Shown: positions 22,776-31,209 of the stretch, piece after piece | Position numbering within the stretch: the first letter of the stretch is position 1 | How the letters are laid out: the number at the start of each line of letters is the position of its first letter | Assembly: GCA_910574345.1 (NCBI GenBank) | Contig: CAJSZV010000010.1 | Span: forward strand, 1 to 64,000 | Length of the DNA stretch: 64,000 nucleotides | Source: Clostridiaceae bacterium | GTDB taxonomy: Bacteria; Bacillota; Clostridia; Lachnospirales; Lachnospiraceae | Direction of reading: 5' to 3' | Made by a program: the position numbers and the translations under genes | The notes under the pieces: model-generated | Databases searched by the model: none | What the model was told of the DNA's origin: nothing | The model's input: only the letters and a program-made list of their open reading frames with translations

Positions 22776-23771
22776 ATGAAAATGGGTATTATCGGAGCAG
22801 GAATGATTGTAAACACCCTGTTTGACTTTATTCATGAGATCAGCGGGATTACCATTCACGGGGTCTGTGCCAGGAAAGGCAGTGAGGAAAAGCTTGAGAG
22901 AATCTGCCGGGAACAGGGAATTCCATGTTGGTACACCGATGTGGATGAGATGCTTGAAAAGGGCGATATTGATACAGTTTATGTGGCAGTGCCAAACCAT
23001 CTTCACTATGAGTATACGAAGAAGGCTCTCCATGCAGGCAAGCACGTAATCTGTGAAAAACCGTTTACTTCCAATTTAAGGGAGATGGAAGAGCTTATTG
23101 ATCTGGCCAGAGCCAGGAATCTGGTTATGGTGGAGGCGGTATCTACGCTGTACATACCCAATGCGTTAAAAATCAGGGAAACCCTGCCAAAGCTAGGGAA
23201 TATCAGAATTGTCTCCATGAACTATTCCCAATACTCTTCCCGGTACAACGCATTTAAGGAGGGAACGGTTCTTCCGGCTTTTAATCCGGCCATGTCCGGG
23301 GGAGCCCTGATGGATCTGAATATTTATAATATTAATTTTGCAGTGCTTCTCTTCGGAAAGCCCCTCACAGTTCGTTACCAGGCCAATGTCCAAAAAGGAA
23401 TCGACACATCAGGAATTCTCACTTTGGAATATCCGGATTACCAGTGCGTGTGCATCGGCGCCAAGGACTGCCGGGCGCCCCTCATGACATCCATCCAGGG
23501 AGATGAAGGCTGCATCCTGACGGCGTCTTCCCCCAATGTCCTGGCAGACTACCGGGTTTTGCTTAACAGCGAGAAAGGGGAGGGAAGACTGTGCAACGAG
23601 AATGGGGGAAGGCACCGCATGTACCATGAGTTCGTGGTGTTTGAGAAGATGATCCGTGAACTGGATTTTGAGACTTCTCGGAATATGCAGGAAATCTCCC
23701 GCATTACCATGGAGATACAGACGAAAGCCAGGCAGGACGCAGGAGTCGTATTTCCCGCGGATTTGGCATAA
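22776..23771 (+). CDS. Gfo/Idh/MocA-family oxidoreductase
   Basis: A 331-residue NAD(P)-dependent sugar or inositol dehydrogenase-like enzyme. The Rossmann start MKMGIIGAGMIVNTLF, the VYVAVPNHLHYEYTKKAL segment and GKHVICEKPFTSN with the EKP motif (94-96) are all present. The C-terminal domain has DLNIYNINFAVLLFG, where a D/H pair normally helps catalysis (here DLNIYNIN). AAAGGAGG precedes the ATG by 11 nt. The substrate is unknown. The upstream partner gene seems lost to the mobile element, so this may be the tail of an older operon. Confidence 0.9.
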   Translation: MKMGIIGAGMIVNTLFDFIHEISGITIHGVCARKGSEEKLERICREQGIPCWYTDVDEMLEKGDIDTVYVAVPNHLHYEYTKKALHAGKHVICEKPFTSNLREMEELIDLARARNLVMVEAVSTLYIPNALKIRETLPKLGNIRIVSMNYSQYSSRYNAFKEGTVLPAFNPAMSGGALMDLNIYNINFAVLLFGKPLTVRYQANVQKGIDTSGILTLEYPDYQCVCIGAKDCRAPLMTSIQGDEGCILTASSPNVLADYRVLLNSEKGEGRLCNENGGRHRMYHEFVVFEKMIRELDFETSRNMQEISRITMEIQTKARQDAGVVFPADLA

Positions 23772-23777
23772 AGAATT

Positions 23778-23927
23778 ATGATCATAGAGCGGCTGAAAGA
23801 TATATCTCGTATGACATACCAGGAGCAGGAGATAAGAATAGGGAGTCTTAAGGATAATGTAATACTAAGTAAGAAGTTTGAACCTTGTATTTTATGGCAA
23901 ATTGGGTATAATAAGGGGACATACTGA
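23778..23927 (+). CDS. Short open frame of 49 codons, doubtful
   Basis: MIIERLKDISRMTYQEQEIRIG and a hydrophobic end, starting 6 nt after the Gfo/Idh stop. No good ribosome site and no recognised family. A promoter for the next gene overlaps its 3' end. It is listed only because it is the sole open frame in the interval. Confidence 0.2.
   Translation: MIIERLKDISRMTYQEQEIRIGSLKDNVILSKKFEPCILWQIGYNKGTY
23885..23912 (+). promoter_or_regulatory. Promoter of the DUF5722 gene
   Basis: TTGTAT at 23885-23890, 16-bp spacer, TATAAT at 23907-23912, about 50 bp upstream of the start codon. Confidence 0.6.
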
Positions 23928-23960
23928 CTCAATTGACAGAAAATAATGGAGGTTCATAGA

Positions 23961-25700
23961 ATGAAAGATATTAACTACAGGAATATATTTCGGCCCGTTC
24001 TTCTGTTGGCGGCGCTGATCTGCATGGCGGCTGTTCCGGCAAGGGTTTACGCCTCAGCGCCGGAACAGACTGTCCTGGAAGGGGAAGCCGCCGCCTCTCA
24101 GGAAGCGGATACAAAGCCGGTGATAGAAGAAAAGGCTTCCTTATCCTGCACTACAGACGGGAGCAATGTGAATATAACGGCCTCTGTATCGGGTCCGGCG
24201 CCGGACCCGGCGGTTTTTGATAATTACTGGTATCTCTTTGAGCTTCAGCCCTATGAGGATGAACTGAAGGACAGGACCAATTATACGGCATGGTGGACCA
24301 GAGGGGACAAGGTGTCCTATTCTCTGCCCCTTAATTTCGGCACCAGCTCCGACCGCCTGTATTCCAAGTTTGTTCTGGCTGTCTATGATGGGATACAGTA
24401 TTATGCCATCAGTGAGCCTGCGTACATTACCAATCCGGAGGCGCTGGCTAAGAATACAGCACCGTTAAAAAGCCCTACCACCAAGAAGGGTCTGCTTTTG
24501 GATGGAGATCTGCTTTCGGATGCCATGGAACTGGGGGTAAAACACACTTCCATCAATATCGCCTTTCACCAGATTCTGGGGGAAGGCATTGAGTATGAGT
24601 ATGACGGAAAGACCTACCATTTCAGCAAAAATGTGATCGAAAACTATGACAAGATCGTAAATACCATGAGGTCAAAAGATATTATGGTAACTGCCATTAT
24701 CTTAAACGGATGGAATGACAATACCCCTCAGCTGTTTCTGCCTGGAGTAAAGAAAAATTCCAAGGCGAATTATTATAATTTCAATGCTGCCACAGAGGAG
24801 GGTGTAGAGACCATAAAAGCCATCGCCTCGTTTTTGGCCCAGAGGTATTCTGGCGCTGCAGGCTCTCCAGGAAAGATTTCAAACTGGGTTATCGGCAATG
24901 AGATCAATAATAATGAAGTGTGGAACTATGCCGGAGAGATGGAGTTGGAAGAGTATGTGCGGGAATACATGAAGGCTTTCCGGGTGTTTTATACAGCGAT
25001 TAAGAGTGTGAACAGCAATGACAGGCTGTATTTCTCCACGGATTTTTTCTGGAATGAGCCGGAACCTTCATTGGTAAAATACAGTGCAAAGGATGTGATT
25101 AATACCTTTGGGGCCATGGTGAAAGCCGGAGGCGACATCAACTGGGGATTATCATATCACCCCTATCCGGATCCGCTGACAGAGCCGGAATTCTGGGATG
25201 ATGACGAGGCGGGAAGAGCTACGGAAAGTCCCGATACCATTATTGTGAACTTTAACAATCTCCATATTATGACAGATCATTTAAACCGCCCGGAACTTTT
25301 GGCTCCCGACGGAAGCACAAGAAGCGTTATTTTGTCGGAACAGGGTTTTACCTCGAAAAGCGCCACAAGGGGGGATGTGGAGAAGATTCAGGCAGCGGCT
25401 CTGGCCTATGCGTATTACATCGCGGACAGCAATCAGGATATTGACGCCATTATTATGAACAGACAGGTAGATAATGTATATGAGACCAAAACATCGGTGG
25501 CGCTGGGGCTGTGGGAGTGCGATATGTCATCGCCGGACGTCATCAAGCATACCAAGAGAAAGTTATCATGGGCTGTGTTCAGGACCATTGACAGAAAGTC
25601 TTCCCTGGAGAATACGGAATTTGCCAAAGAGATTATAGGAATAAAAAAATGGTCCGATGTTATACCGGATTTTAAGTGGAAAAAAGAAGAGAACCAGTAA
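23961..25700 (+). CDS. Secreted DUF5722 protein, possible glycoside hydrolase
   Basis: A 579-residue exported protein. A signal peptide covers about residues 1-32 (VLLLAALICMAAVPARVYA). The remainder matches DUF5722 as I know it. The core looks like a TIM barrel: KHTSINIAFHQILGEG, IMVTAIILNGW, NWVIGNEINNNEVWNYAG, WGLSYHPYPDP and VILSEQGFTS. The Asn-Glu at 313-314 and the Glu near 460 sit where clan GH-A enzymes carry acid/base and nucleophile. Hydrolase activity is my inference. It is probably a monocistronic gene and GGAGG precedes the ATG. It neighbours sugar-dehydrogenase genes. Confidence 0.75.
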   Translation: MKDINYRNIFRPVLLLAALICMAAVPARVYASAPEQTVLEGEAAASQEADTKPVIEEKASLSCTTDGSNVNITASVSGPAPDPAVFDNYWYLFELQPYEDELKDRTNYTAWWTRGDKVSYSLPLNFGTSSDRLYSKFVLAVYDGIQYYAISEPAYITNPEALAKNTAPLKSPTTKKGLLLDGDLLSDAMELGVKHTSINIAFHQILGEGIEYEYDGKTYHFSKNVIENYDKIVNTMRSKDIMVTAIILNGWNDNTPQLFLPGVKKNSKANYYNFNAATEEGVETIKAIASFLAQRYSGAAGSPGKISNWVIGNEINNNEVWNYAGEMELEEYVREYMKAFRVFYTAIKSVNSNDRLYFSTDFFWNEPEPSLVKYSAKDVINTFGAMVKAGGDINWGLSYHPYPDPLTEPEFWDDDEAGRATESPDTIIVNFNNLHIMTDHLNRPELLAPDGSTRSVILSEQGFTSKSATRGDVEKIQAAALAYAYYIADSNQDIDAIIMNRQVDNVYETKTSVALGLWECDMSSPDVIKHTKRKLSWAVFRTIDRKSSLENTEFAKEIIGIKKWSDVIPDFKWKKEENQ

Positions 25701-25837
25701 AATAGATTGAAGTGCCGTCATAAATATGATAAAATACTTCTTGTTGATGGCTTGTGTACGGCTTTGATTTCATTTAAAGCTGCCAGGCGTTCGGCGTTGT
25801 CCTTTATGGCAAAGAACAATACAGGAGGAGTTTAGTG

Positions 25838-26884
25838 ATGACACAAAAAGAAAAGGGGTATGTAGGCCTTGGAGTTATGCTGGTTTTGGCAGCAGGCACT
25901 GTATTCGGTTCCGATCCTTTATACAAGGCCATTGATGTGATGTCCAGAGAGAAGGTAAATTATACTCCGGGAACCTATGTGGGCGGAGCCCAGGGATTTG
26001 GCGGTGAAGTGGTTGCCACGGTTACCGTAGGCAGTGCCGGAATTGAAAGTGTGGAACTGACCGGAGCGGGAGAGACCCCGGCCATTGGCGGAGCAGCTTT
26101 GGAGCAGCTGTCAGCCGCATTTGTGGAGGCGGGTTCGTCCACAGTGGATGCAGTTGCAGGTGCTACCATCAGCAGCAACGCTGCCAAGGAAGCGGTGCAG
26201 CAGGCTCTTGACCAGGCATCCGGGAAGATAGATGTGATCGAGAGGACAGAAACCCAGGCGCCAGAGACCGAAGGGGCAGAAAAGGAAAGTGCAAAGCCGG
26301 CAGCAGATGTAACCTATGTACCAGGCACCTACGAGGGTACAGCCAAAGGTTTCGGCGGCGATGTAAAAGCAGTGGTAGTCGTTGGAGATGCAGGAATAGA
26401 GTCTGTGGAACTGACGGGAGACGGGGAGACCCCGGAACTTGGCGGAGCCGCATTGGAGAAACTTGGGCCTGCATTCGTGGAAGCAGGTTCAGCGGACGTG
26501 GATGCCGTAGCCGGATGTACTATTAGTAGCAATGCAGCCATGGAAGCCGTACAGGCAGCCCTTGATCAGGCGGCAGGTTCTGGTGGCTCAGAAGCCAAAG
26601 AAGCGAAACCGGCGGCAGCTTATAAACCAGGAACTTATGAGGGTACAGCCAAAGGTTTCGGCGGCGATGTAAAAGCAGTGGTAGTCGTTGGAGATGCAGG
26701 AATAGAGTCCGTGGAACTGACAGGAGACGGGGAGACTCCGGAACTTGGCGGAGCCGCATTGGAGAAACTTGGGCCTGCATTCGTGGAAGCAGGTTCAGCG
26801 GATGTGGATGCCGTAGCCGGCTGTACCATCAGCAGCAATGCAGCCATGGAAGCCGTACAGGCAGCTCTTGATCAGGCGCAATAG
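25838..26884 (+). CDS. Extracytoplasmic protein with three tandem FMN-binding domains
   Basis: A 348-residue protein with an N-terminal helix (residues 7-27) that acts as signal or anchor, followed by three FMN_bind (PF04205) domains: about residues 45-130, 160-240 and 265-345. Each has YxPGTYxG, GFGG(D/E)V and DAVAGxTISSNA. The last motif is the target of ApbE; domain 1 reads AGAT, domains 2 and 3 read AGCT. Domains 2 and 3 are nearly identical in DNA (period 306 bp). It probably works as a flavin-based electron carrier outside the membrane, with the Gx transporter gene just downstream. AGGAGGAG precedes the start; ATG 25838 is preferred over GTG 25835. Confidence 0.88.
   Translation: MTQKEKGYVGLGVMLVLAAGTVFGSDPLYKAIDVMSREKVNYTPGTYVGGAQGFGGEVVATVTVGSAGIESVELTGAGETPAIGGAALEQLSAAFVEAGSSTVDAVAGATISSNAAKEAVQQALDQASGKIDVIERTETQAPETEGAEKESAKPAADVTYVPGTYEGTAKGFGGDVKAVVVVGDAGIESVELTGDGETPELGGAALEKLGPAFVEAGSADVDAVAGCTISSNAAMEAVQAALDQAAGSGGSEAKEAKPAAAYKPGTYEGTAKGFGGDVKAVVVVGDAGIESVELTGDGETPELGGAALEKLGPAFVEAGSADVDAVAGCTISSNAAMEAVQAALDQAQ
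26333..26884 (+). repeat. Tandem duplication, period 306 bp, inside the FMN-binding gene
   Basis: The unit starting with gagggtac at 26333 repeats at 26639 with only a few mostly third-position differences over about 240 bp. This is a recent in-frame duplication of one FMN_bind domain plus linker. Confidence 0.9.
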
Positions 26885-26908
26885 AAATACAGCAATATGA
26901 GGCAGATA

Positions 26909-26933
26909 GAGAATCCTGCAGCGCAGGATTCTC
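26909..26933 (+). terminator. Hairpin between the FMN-binding gene and the Gx transporter gene
   Basis: GAGAATCCTGC and GCAGGATTCTC form a perfect 11-bp stem with a 3-nt loop, followed by ATTTATTAT. The T-run is weak, so it may attenuate rather than terminate. Confidence 0.6.
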
Positions 26934-26971
26934 ATTTATTATAAATGAAGAACAGCAGGAGGCAGCTGTAT

Positions 26972-27484
26972 ATGAATTCAAAAAAGACAGGGACCTGGGT
27001 GGCGACATACGGAATGCTGATCGGTCTGGCTTTTATCTTCAGCTACGTGGAAGCGATTATCCCTATTCCCATTCCTGTTCCGGGAGTAAAACTGGGACTG
27101 GCCAATCTGGTGACCATAGTGGGTTTATATACTGTGGGAGTTGGCGGGACAGCGGCAGTTTCTCTTATAAGAATTGTATTGGTAGGCTTTACATTCGGCA
27201 ATGCTTCCAGCATGATTTATAGTCTTGCAGGAGGAGCCTTAAGCCTGATTCTCATGATACTGGTCAGAAAGACCGGATGGTTCAGCCAGATTGGGGTCAG
27301 TATCGTAGGCGGAATCGGTCATAATATCGGACAGCTATCCATTGCAGCCCTGATCGTGCAGACAGCAGGCGTATTTTATTATCTTCCCTTTCTTATGGTG
27401 GCCGGCGTTGTGGCCGGAGCAGTGATCGGGCTTTTAGGCGGTCTTGTGACGGAGAGGATTCAGTCCTTTATGAAGAAAATGTAG
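26972..27484 (+). CDS. Gx transporter family membrane protein (PF07456)
   Basis: A 170-residue membrane protein with about five helices. It matches the family once called heptaprenyl diphosphate synthase component I: IPIPIPVPGVKLGLANLVTIV, RIVLVGFTFGNASSMIYSLAGG and GGIGHNIGQLSIAALIVQT. It resembles ECF S-components and is regularly found next to FMN-binding and NusG-II proteins, so a role in supplying flavin or quinone precursor for extracellular electron transfer has been proposed. The start at 26972 follows AGGAGG; an ATG at 26945 lies upstream of that site. Confidence 0.85.
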   Translation: MNSKKTGTWVATYGMLIGLAFIFSYVEAIIPIPIPVPGVKLGLANLVTIVGLYTVGVGGTAAVSLIRIVLVGFTFGNASSMIYSLAGGALSLILMILVRKTGWFSQIGVSIVGGIGHNIGQLSIAALIVQTAGVFYYLPFLMVAGVVAGAVIGLLGGLVTERIQSFMKKM

Positions 27485-27644
27485 GCGCAGCGGCATGATT
27501 ACTGCTCACGGGGAATATCGTTTCCCCGCCTTGTGAACGATAACGCAGGATACAAAAATATAAGAAAACCAGTGGAAATTCTATGTTTTTATCCCTGGAA
27601 ATGTATTATAATGATAATAAATATAAGAATGGGGAGGCATTAAG

Positions 27645-29153
27645 ATGGTATATGATGCAATAAGAAAACTGGTTCAGTATGGTTTGAATACGGGGCTGAT
27701 CACGGAGATCGACCGGATTTATGCGGTAAATCAGATCCTGGATGTCCTTCATCTGGATGAGTATGAGGAACCGGCTAAGACAGGGGAGCCTGTAGTGCTG
27801 GAAGATGTGCTGAAGGAACTGTTGGACTATGCCTGTGAACAGAAACTGATACCGGAGGATAACATTGTTTACCGGGATTTATTTGACACAAGGCTGATGA
27901 ACTGTCTGATGCCCAGACCAGTGGAAGTGGTACATACATTCTGGAGGAAGTATCAGGAGTCCCCGAAAAAGGCTACGGATTATTTTTATAAATTAAGCCA
28001 GGATTCCGATTACATCCGCCGTTACCGGGTCATTAAGGATATGAAGTGGGTGGCAAAGTCTAAATATGGAGATTTGGATATTACCATTAACCTGTCCAAG
28101 CCGGAGAAGGATCCCAAAGCCATCGCCGCCGCCAAGCTGGCCAAGCAGAGCGGATACCCCAAGTGCCTTCTGTGTATGGAGAACGTTGGATATGCAGGAC
28201 GCCCTAACCATCCGGCTAGGAATAATCACCGGATTATCCCCATTACGATCAATGACACGGCGTGGGGATTTCAGTATTCCCCATATGTATATTATAATGA
28301 ACACTGCATTGTCTTTAACGGAGACCATGTTCCCATGAAGATTGAGCGGCAGACCTTTATCAAGCTCTTTGATTTTGTGGAGCTGTTTCCTCACTATCTT
28401 CTGGGTTCCAACGCGGATCTGCCTATAGTAGGCGGTTCCATCCTAAGCCATGATCATTTCCAGGGCGGTAATTATACCTTTGCCATGGCAAAAGCTCCTA
28501 TGGAACGGAAGTTTAAGCTGGCGGAGTTTGAGGATGTGGAAGCCGGGATTATCTACTGGCCCATGTCTGTGATCCGTCTGAGAGCCAGGGATTCGGACCG
28601 CTTAGTGGATCTGGCCGAGGTAATTTTAAAGGCATGGAGAGGATATACGGATGAGGAGGCATTTGTCTTCGCTGAGACAGAAGGCGAGCCTCATAACACC
28701 ATCACTCCTATTGCCAGGAAGAACGGGGAGTTCTTTGAGCTTGACCTTGTGCTGCGCAACAATATTACGACGGAGGAGTTCCCTCTGGGGGTTTACCATC
28801 CCCATCAGGAGCTGCATCACATTAAGAAAGAGAATATCGGTCTTATTGAGGTTATGGGTCTGGCCGTCCTTCCTTCCAGGCTGAAAGATGAGCTTTCCGT
28901 ACTTGGAGCCTATATTGTGGAGGGGAAGGATATAGAGTCCAATGAGGCCATCGCCAAACATGGGCCATGGGTGAAAGAGTTCCTTCCAAAGTACGAGAAG
29001 ATAACGGAAGATAATGTTCAGGATATCCTAAAGCATGAGGTAGGGCTGGTGTTTGAGAGGGTTCTGGAAGATGCGGGAGTGTATAAGTGCACAGAAGAGG
29101 GACGGAGGTTCTTCGAGAGATTTATGAAAAAAGTTGGGTTTGAGAGAATATAA
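27645..29153 (+). CDS. galT: UDP-glucose--hexose-1-phosphate uridylyltransferase (class II GalT)
   Basis: A 502-residue enzyme of the Firmicute GalT type, which transfers UMP between UDP-glucose and galactose-1-phosphate in the Leloir pathway. Typical segments are YPKCLLCMENVGYAGRPNHPARNNHRIIPI, YFNEHCIVF-like YYNEHCIVFNGDHVPM and SNADLPIVGGSILSHDHFQGG. The HxHFQ motif (SHDHFQ) carries the catalytic histidine region. No galK or galE is adjacent. It has its own TATAAT box near 27607 and a GGGAGG ribosome site. It ends in a bidirectional terminator. Confidence 0.95.
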   Translation: MVYDAIRKLVQYGLNTGLITEIDRIYAVNQILDVLHLDEYEEPAKTGEPVVLEDVLKELLDYACEQKLIPEDNIVYRDLFDTRLMNCLMPRPVEVVHTFWRKYQESPKKATDYFYKLSQDSDYIRRYRVIKDMKWVAKSKYGDLDITINLSKPEKDPKAIAAAKLAKQSGYPKCLLCMENVGYAGRPNHPARNNHRIIPITINDTAWGFQYSPYVYYNEHCIVFNGDHVPMKIERQTFIKLFDFVELFPHYLLGSNADLPIVGGSILSHDHFQGGNYTFAMAKAPMERKFKLAEFEDVEAGIIYWPMSVIRLRARDSDRLVDLAEVILKAWRGYTDEEAFVFAETEGEPHNTITPIARKNGEFFELDLVLRNNITTEEFPLGVYHPHQELHHIKKENIGLIEVMGLAVLPSRLKDELSVLGAYIVEGKDIESNEAIAKHGPWVKEFLPKYEKITEDNVQDILKHEVGLVFERVLEDAGVYKCTEEGRRFFERFMKKVGFERI

Positions 29154-29190
29154 GGAATCAGTGCTGTCCGGTAAGGGGGCAGTAAAAAGG

Positions 29191-29228
29191 AACGGCCGGA
29201 AAGGGGTAACATGGACTTTCCGGCTGTT
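29191..29228. terminator. Bidirectional terminator between galT and the flavin reductase gene
   Basis: AACGGCCGGAAAG (29191-29203) pairs with CTTTCCGGCTGTT (29216-29228) with one G-U pair. T-rich tracts lie on both sides (CTTTATT on plus, CCTTTTT on minus). Confidence 0.85.
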
Positions 29229-29239
29229 CTTTATTGATG

Positions 29240-31081
29240 TTATTTGCCTGCTGCAGCGTTATGTCCGGCAATGCGTCCAAACACCGTAATATCGGCAATG
29301 GCGTCAGAACCAAGACGGTTGGTTCCGTGGATGTCGCCGGTTACCTCACCGGCGGCATAAAGACCGGGGATGACTTCATTTTCTGTAGTCAGAACCTGAG
29401 CGTCGGTGTTGATCTTCAAACCGCCCATGGTGTGATGAATGGCAGGTGTGGTCTTCATGATATAGTAGGGGCCCTCTGCAAATGCAGTCAGTTCTCCTCT
29501 CTTGTTAAATTCCAGATCCTTTCCGTCTGCACAGTACTGATTATACCGATCAATGGTAGCCTGCAGTTCCTTGGCATCAATTTCGAAATGGGCGGCAGCT
29601 TCTTCCACTGTATCGGCTTTCACAAGGATTCCCCGCTCAATCAGATTGTCGTACTCTTTCTTGTGGCTGGCATTGACGCCGGACGCCTGCATGCTGGCCT
29701 CATCCCAGAACATGTAGGACACACCGCCGGTTTGTGCCTTCACAGCCATGGAGATCACATCACGTCGTTCCAGTTCTTCCACAAAACGTTTTCCTTCCAG
29801 ATTCACCAGGATTGCGCGTCCCTCCAGACGGACATCTCCTACATAGAGAAGCGTTCCTGTCTCCGGATCACAGGTAGGATAGGTCTGGATATACTGCATG
29901 TCAACAGTCTGAGCGCCCAAGGCTTCCGCCATAACAATACCGTCGCCGGTGCTTCCCACAGAGTTGGTGGAGAGAATCTTCTCGTCCATATCCGGGTTGT
30001 TGGCAATACGCATTTCCAGATTAGAGCCAAAACCGCCTGTGGCCAGGATCACGCCTTTGGCCGCATTGTATGTGATATCCTGTCCGTCGGACTGTGCCTT
30101 TACAGCAGTTACTTTTCCGTCTGTCTCTACCAGTTCAACGGCTGCAGTGTTGGTGTGGATCTCCACGCCCAGGGATTCTGCCTTGGCCTGAAGCTTTTCA
30201 ATGAGCTCCACACCGCTGGCGTTCAATGGAACGAGAGAACGCTTTACAGAATGGCCGCCAAAGAACAACATGTAATCCTCAAACTGAACTTTCACATCAT
30301 CCCGCAGCCAGATAGCGGCATCCATGGCATTGTCAGCAAGAACGCGAACCAGTTCCGGATCGTTTTCGTTGTCGCCGCCTGCCAGGATATCCTCATAAAA
30401 CTGGTCGGCGCTGTCCTCAATGCCTTCACCTTCCTGGAGCCAGTTGCCGGGGGCAGCCATTTCACCGCCGGAGATCAGGGTATTTCCGCCTGTGTTGTTC
30501 ATCTTCTCAACGACGATAACCTTTGCTCCGTCCTCGGCAGCTGTAATGGCAGCAGAAAGACCTGCGCCGCCGGCGCCTACTACAATCACATCTGCATCAT
30601 AGTGATCTGCTTTTACCTCAGCTGCTGTCGCCTCTTTTGCAACCAGAAGGTTGGAAGCAGCCCCGGTCTTCTCAAAGGCGTTGTTTACAGCCTCAAGAAA
30701 TCCTGTGGAAGAGAGTGTGGCTCCCGATACCATATCCACATCAATCTGATTGGTGGCAATCATGGTCTCACGAAGCTTGTCCATGGCATCAGCATACCCA
30801 GGGGTTTCCTGGTGTTCCAGAACTTTGATGTCCGCGATTTCGGAATCTTTGATAGTCAGCTCAAGTTTGATGGTTCCGCCTTTACCTGTACCCTCCCCCT
30901 CATAAGTTCCATCGGGAATGCCGGCAGCCTCTGTTTCTGCCTTGGCCTCCGGTGCCTGGGTTTGGGCGGCAGTGGTGGTCTCGGCAGCCGGTGCTGTGGT
31001 TTCATCAGCGGCGGAACCAGAGCAAGCGGTCAGCGAAAGGGCCAAAGCCGAGCTTAAAAGAATACCTGTCAATCTTTTCAT
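29240..31081 (-). CDS. Flavinylated fumarate reductase-like lipoprotein (FMN_bind plus FAD domain)
   Basis: A 613-residue exported reductase. The signal peptide ends in LTAC with Cys20 as lipid anchor, then an Ala/Thr-rich linker. An FMN_bind domain follows, with DMVSGATLSS (Thr122 the predicted ApbE-attached FMN site). Next is the flavocytochrome c-type FAD domain: VIVVGAGGAGLSAAITAAEDGAKVIVVEK at about 165-193, the EELERRDVIS region, AIHHTMGGL and GTNRLGSDAIADITVFGRIAG. It resembles UrdA-like reductases that take electrons from flavins to an enoate such as fumarate, urocanate or a cinnamate. The acceptor is unknown. It is divergent from a YesM/YesN-type two-component system. GGAGGG precedes the ATG at 31081. 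Confidence 0.93.
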   Translation of the reverse strand: MKRLTGILLSSALALSLTACSGSAADETTAPAAETTTAAQTQAPEAKAETEAAGIPDGTYEGEGTGKGGTIKLELTIKDSEIADIKVLEHQETPGYADAMDKLRETMIATNQIDVDMVSGATLSSTGFLEAVNNAFEKTGAASNLLVAKEATAAEVKADHYDADVIVVGAGGAGLSAAITAAEDGAKVIVVEKMNNTGGNTLISGGEMAAPGNWLQEGEGIEDSADQFYEDILAGGDNENDPELVRVLADNAMDAAIWLRDDVKVQFEDYMLFFGGHSVKRSLVPLNASGVELIEKLQAKAESLGVEIHTNTAAVELVETDGKVTAVKAQSDGQDITYNAAKGVILATGGFGSNLEMRIANNPDMDEKILSTNSVGSTGDGIVMAEALGAQTVDMQYIQTYPTCDPETGTLLYVGDVRLEGRAILVNLEGKRFVEELERRDVISMAVKAQTGGVSYMFWDEASMQASGVNASHKKEYDNLIERGILVKADTVEEAAAHFEIDAKELQATIDRYNQYCADGKDLEFNKRGELTAFAEGPYYIMKTTPAIHHTMGGLKINTDAQVLTTENEVIPGLYAAGEVTGDIHGTNRLGSDAIADITVFGRIAGHNAAAGK

Positions 31082-31209
31082 AATGTTCCCTCCATTTTTT
31101 TGAGATTGTGATTCATTTAACACAAATATTATAGTATAATAATGGAAAACTGTATTTGGAGTATCTTTCGGGAATTTGTACTTTTACGAACTGGATTTGA
31201 GGTATATGC

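Noticed and set aside
25701-25830. Riboswitch (for example FMN type) upstream of the FMN-binding protein
   Set aside because: Only about 130 nt are available, and I see none of the conserved FMN riboswitch elements and no terminator before the start codon.
26333-26884. Repeats as a possible CRISPR or satellite array
   Set aside because: The 306-bp repeats are in frame, encode FMN_bind domains and have no spacer pattern. I see no CRISPR array anywhere in the window.
29234-31057. A 607-codon open frame on the plus strand opposite the flavin reductase gene
   Set aside because: It is the antisense frame of a well-supported gene on the minus strand with signal peptide, FMN and FAD motifs. Its translation shows no family features.
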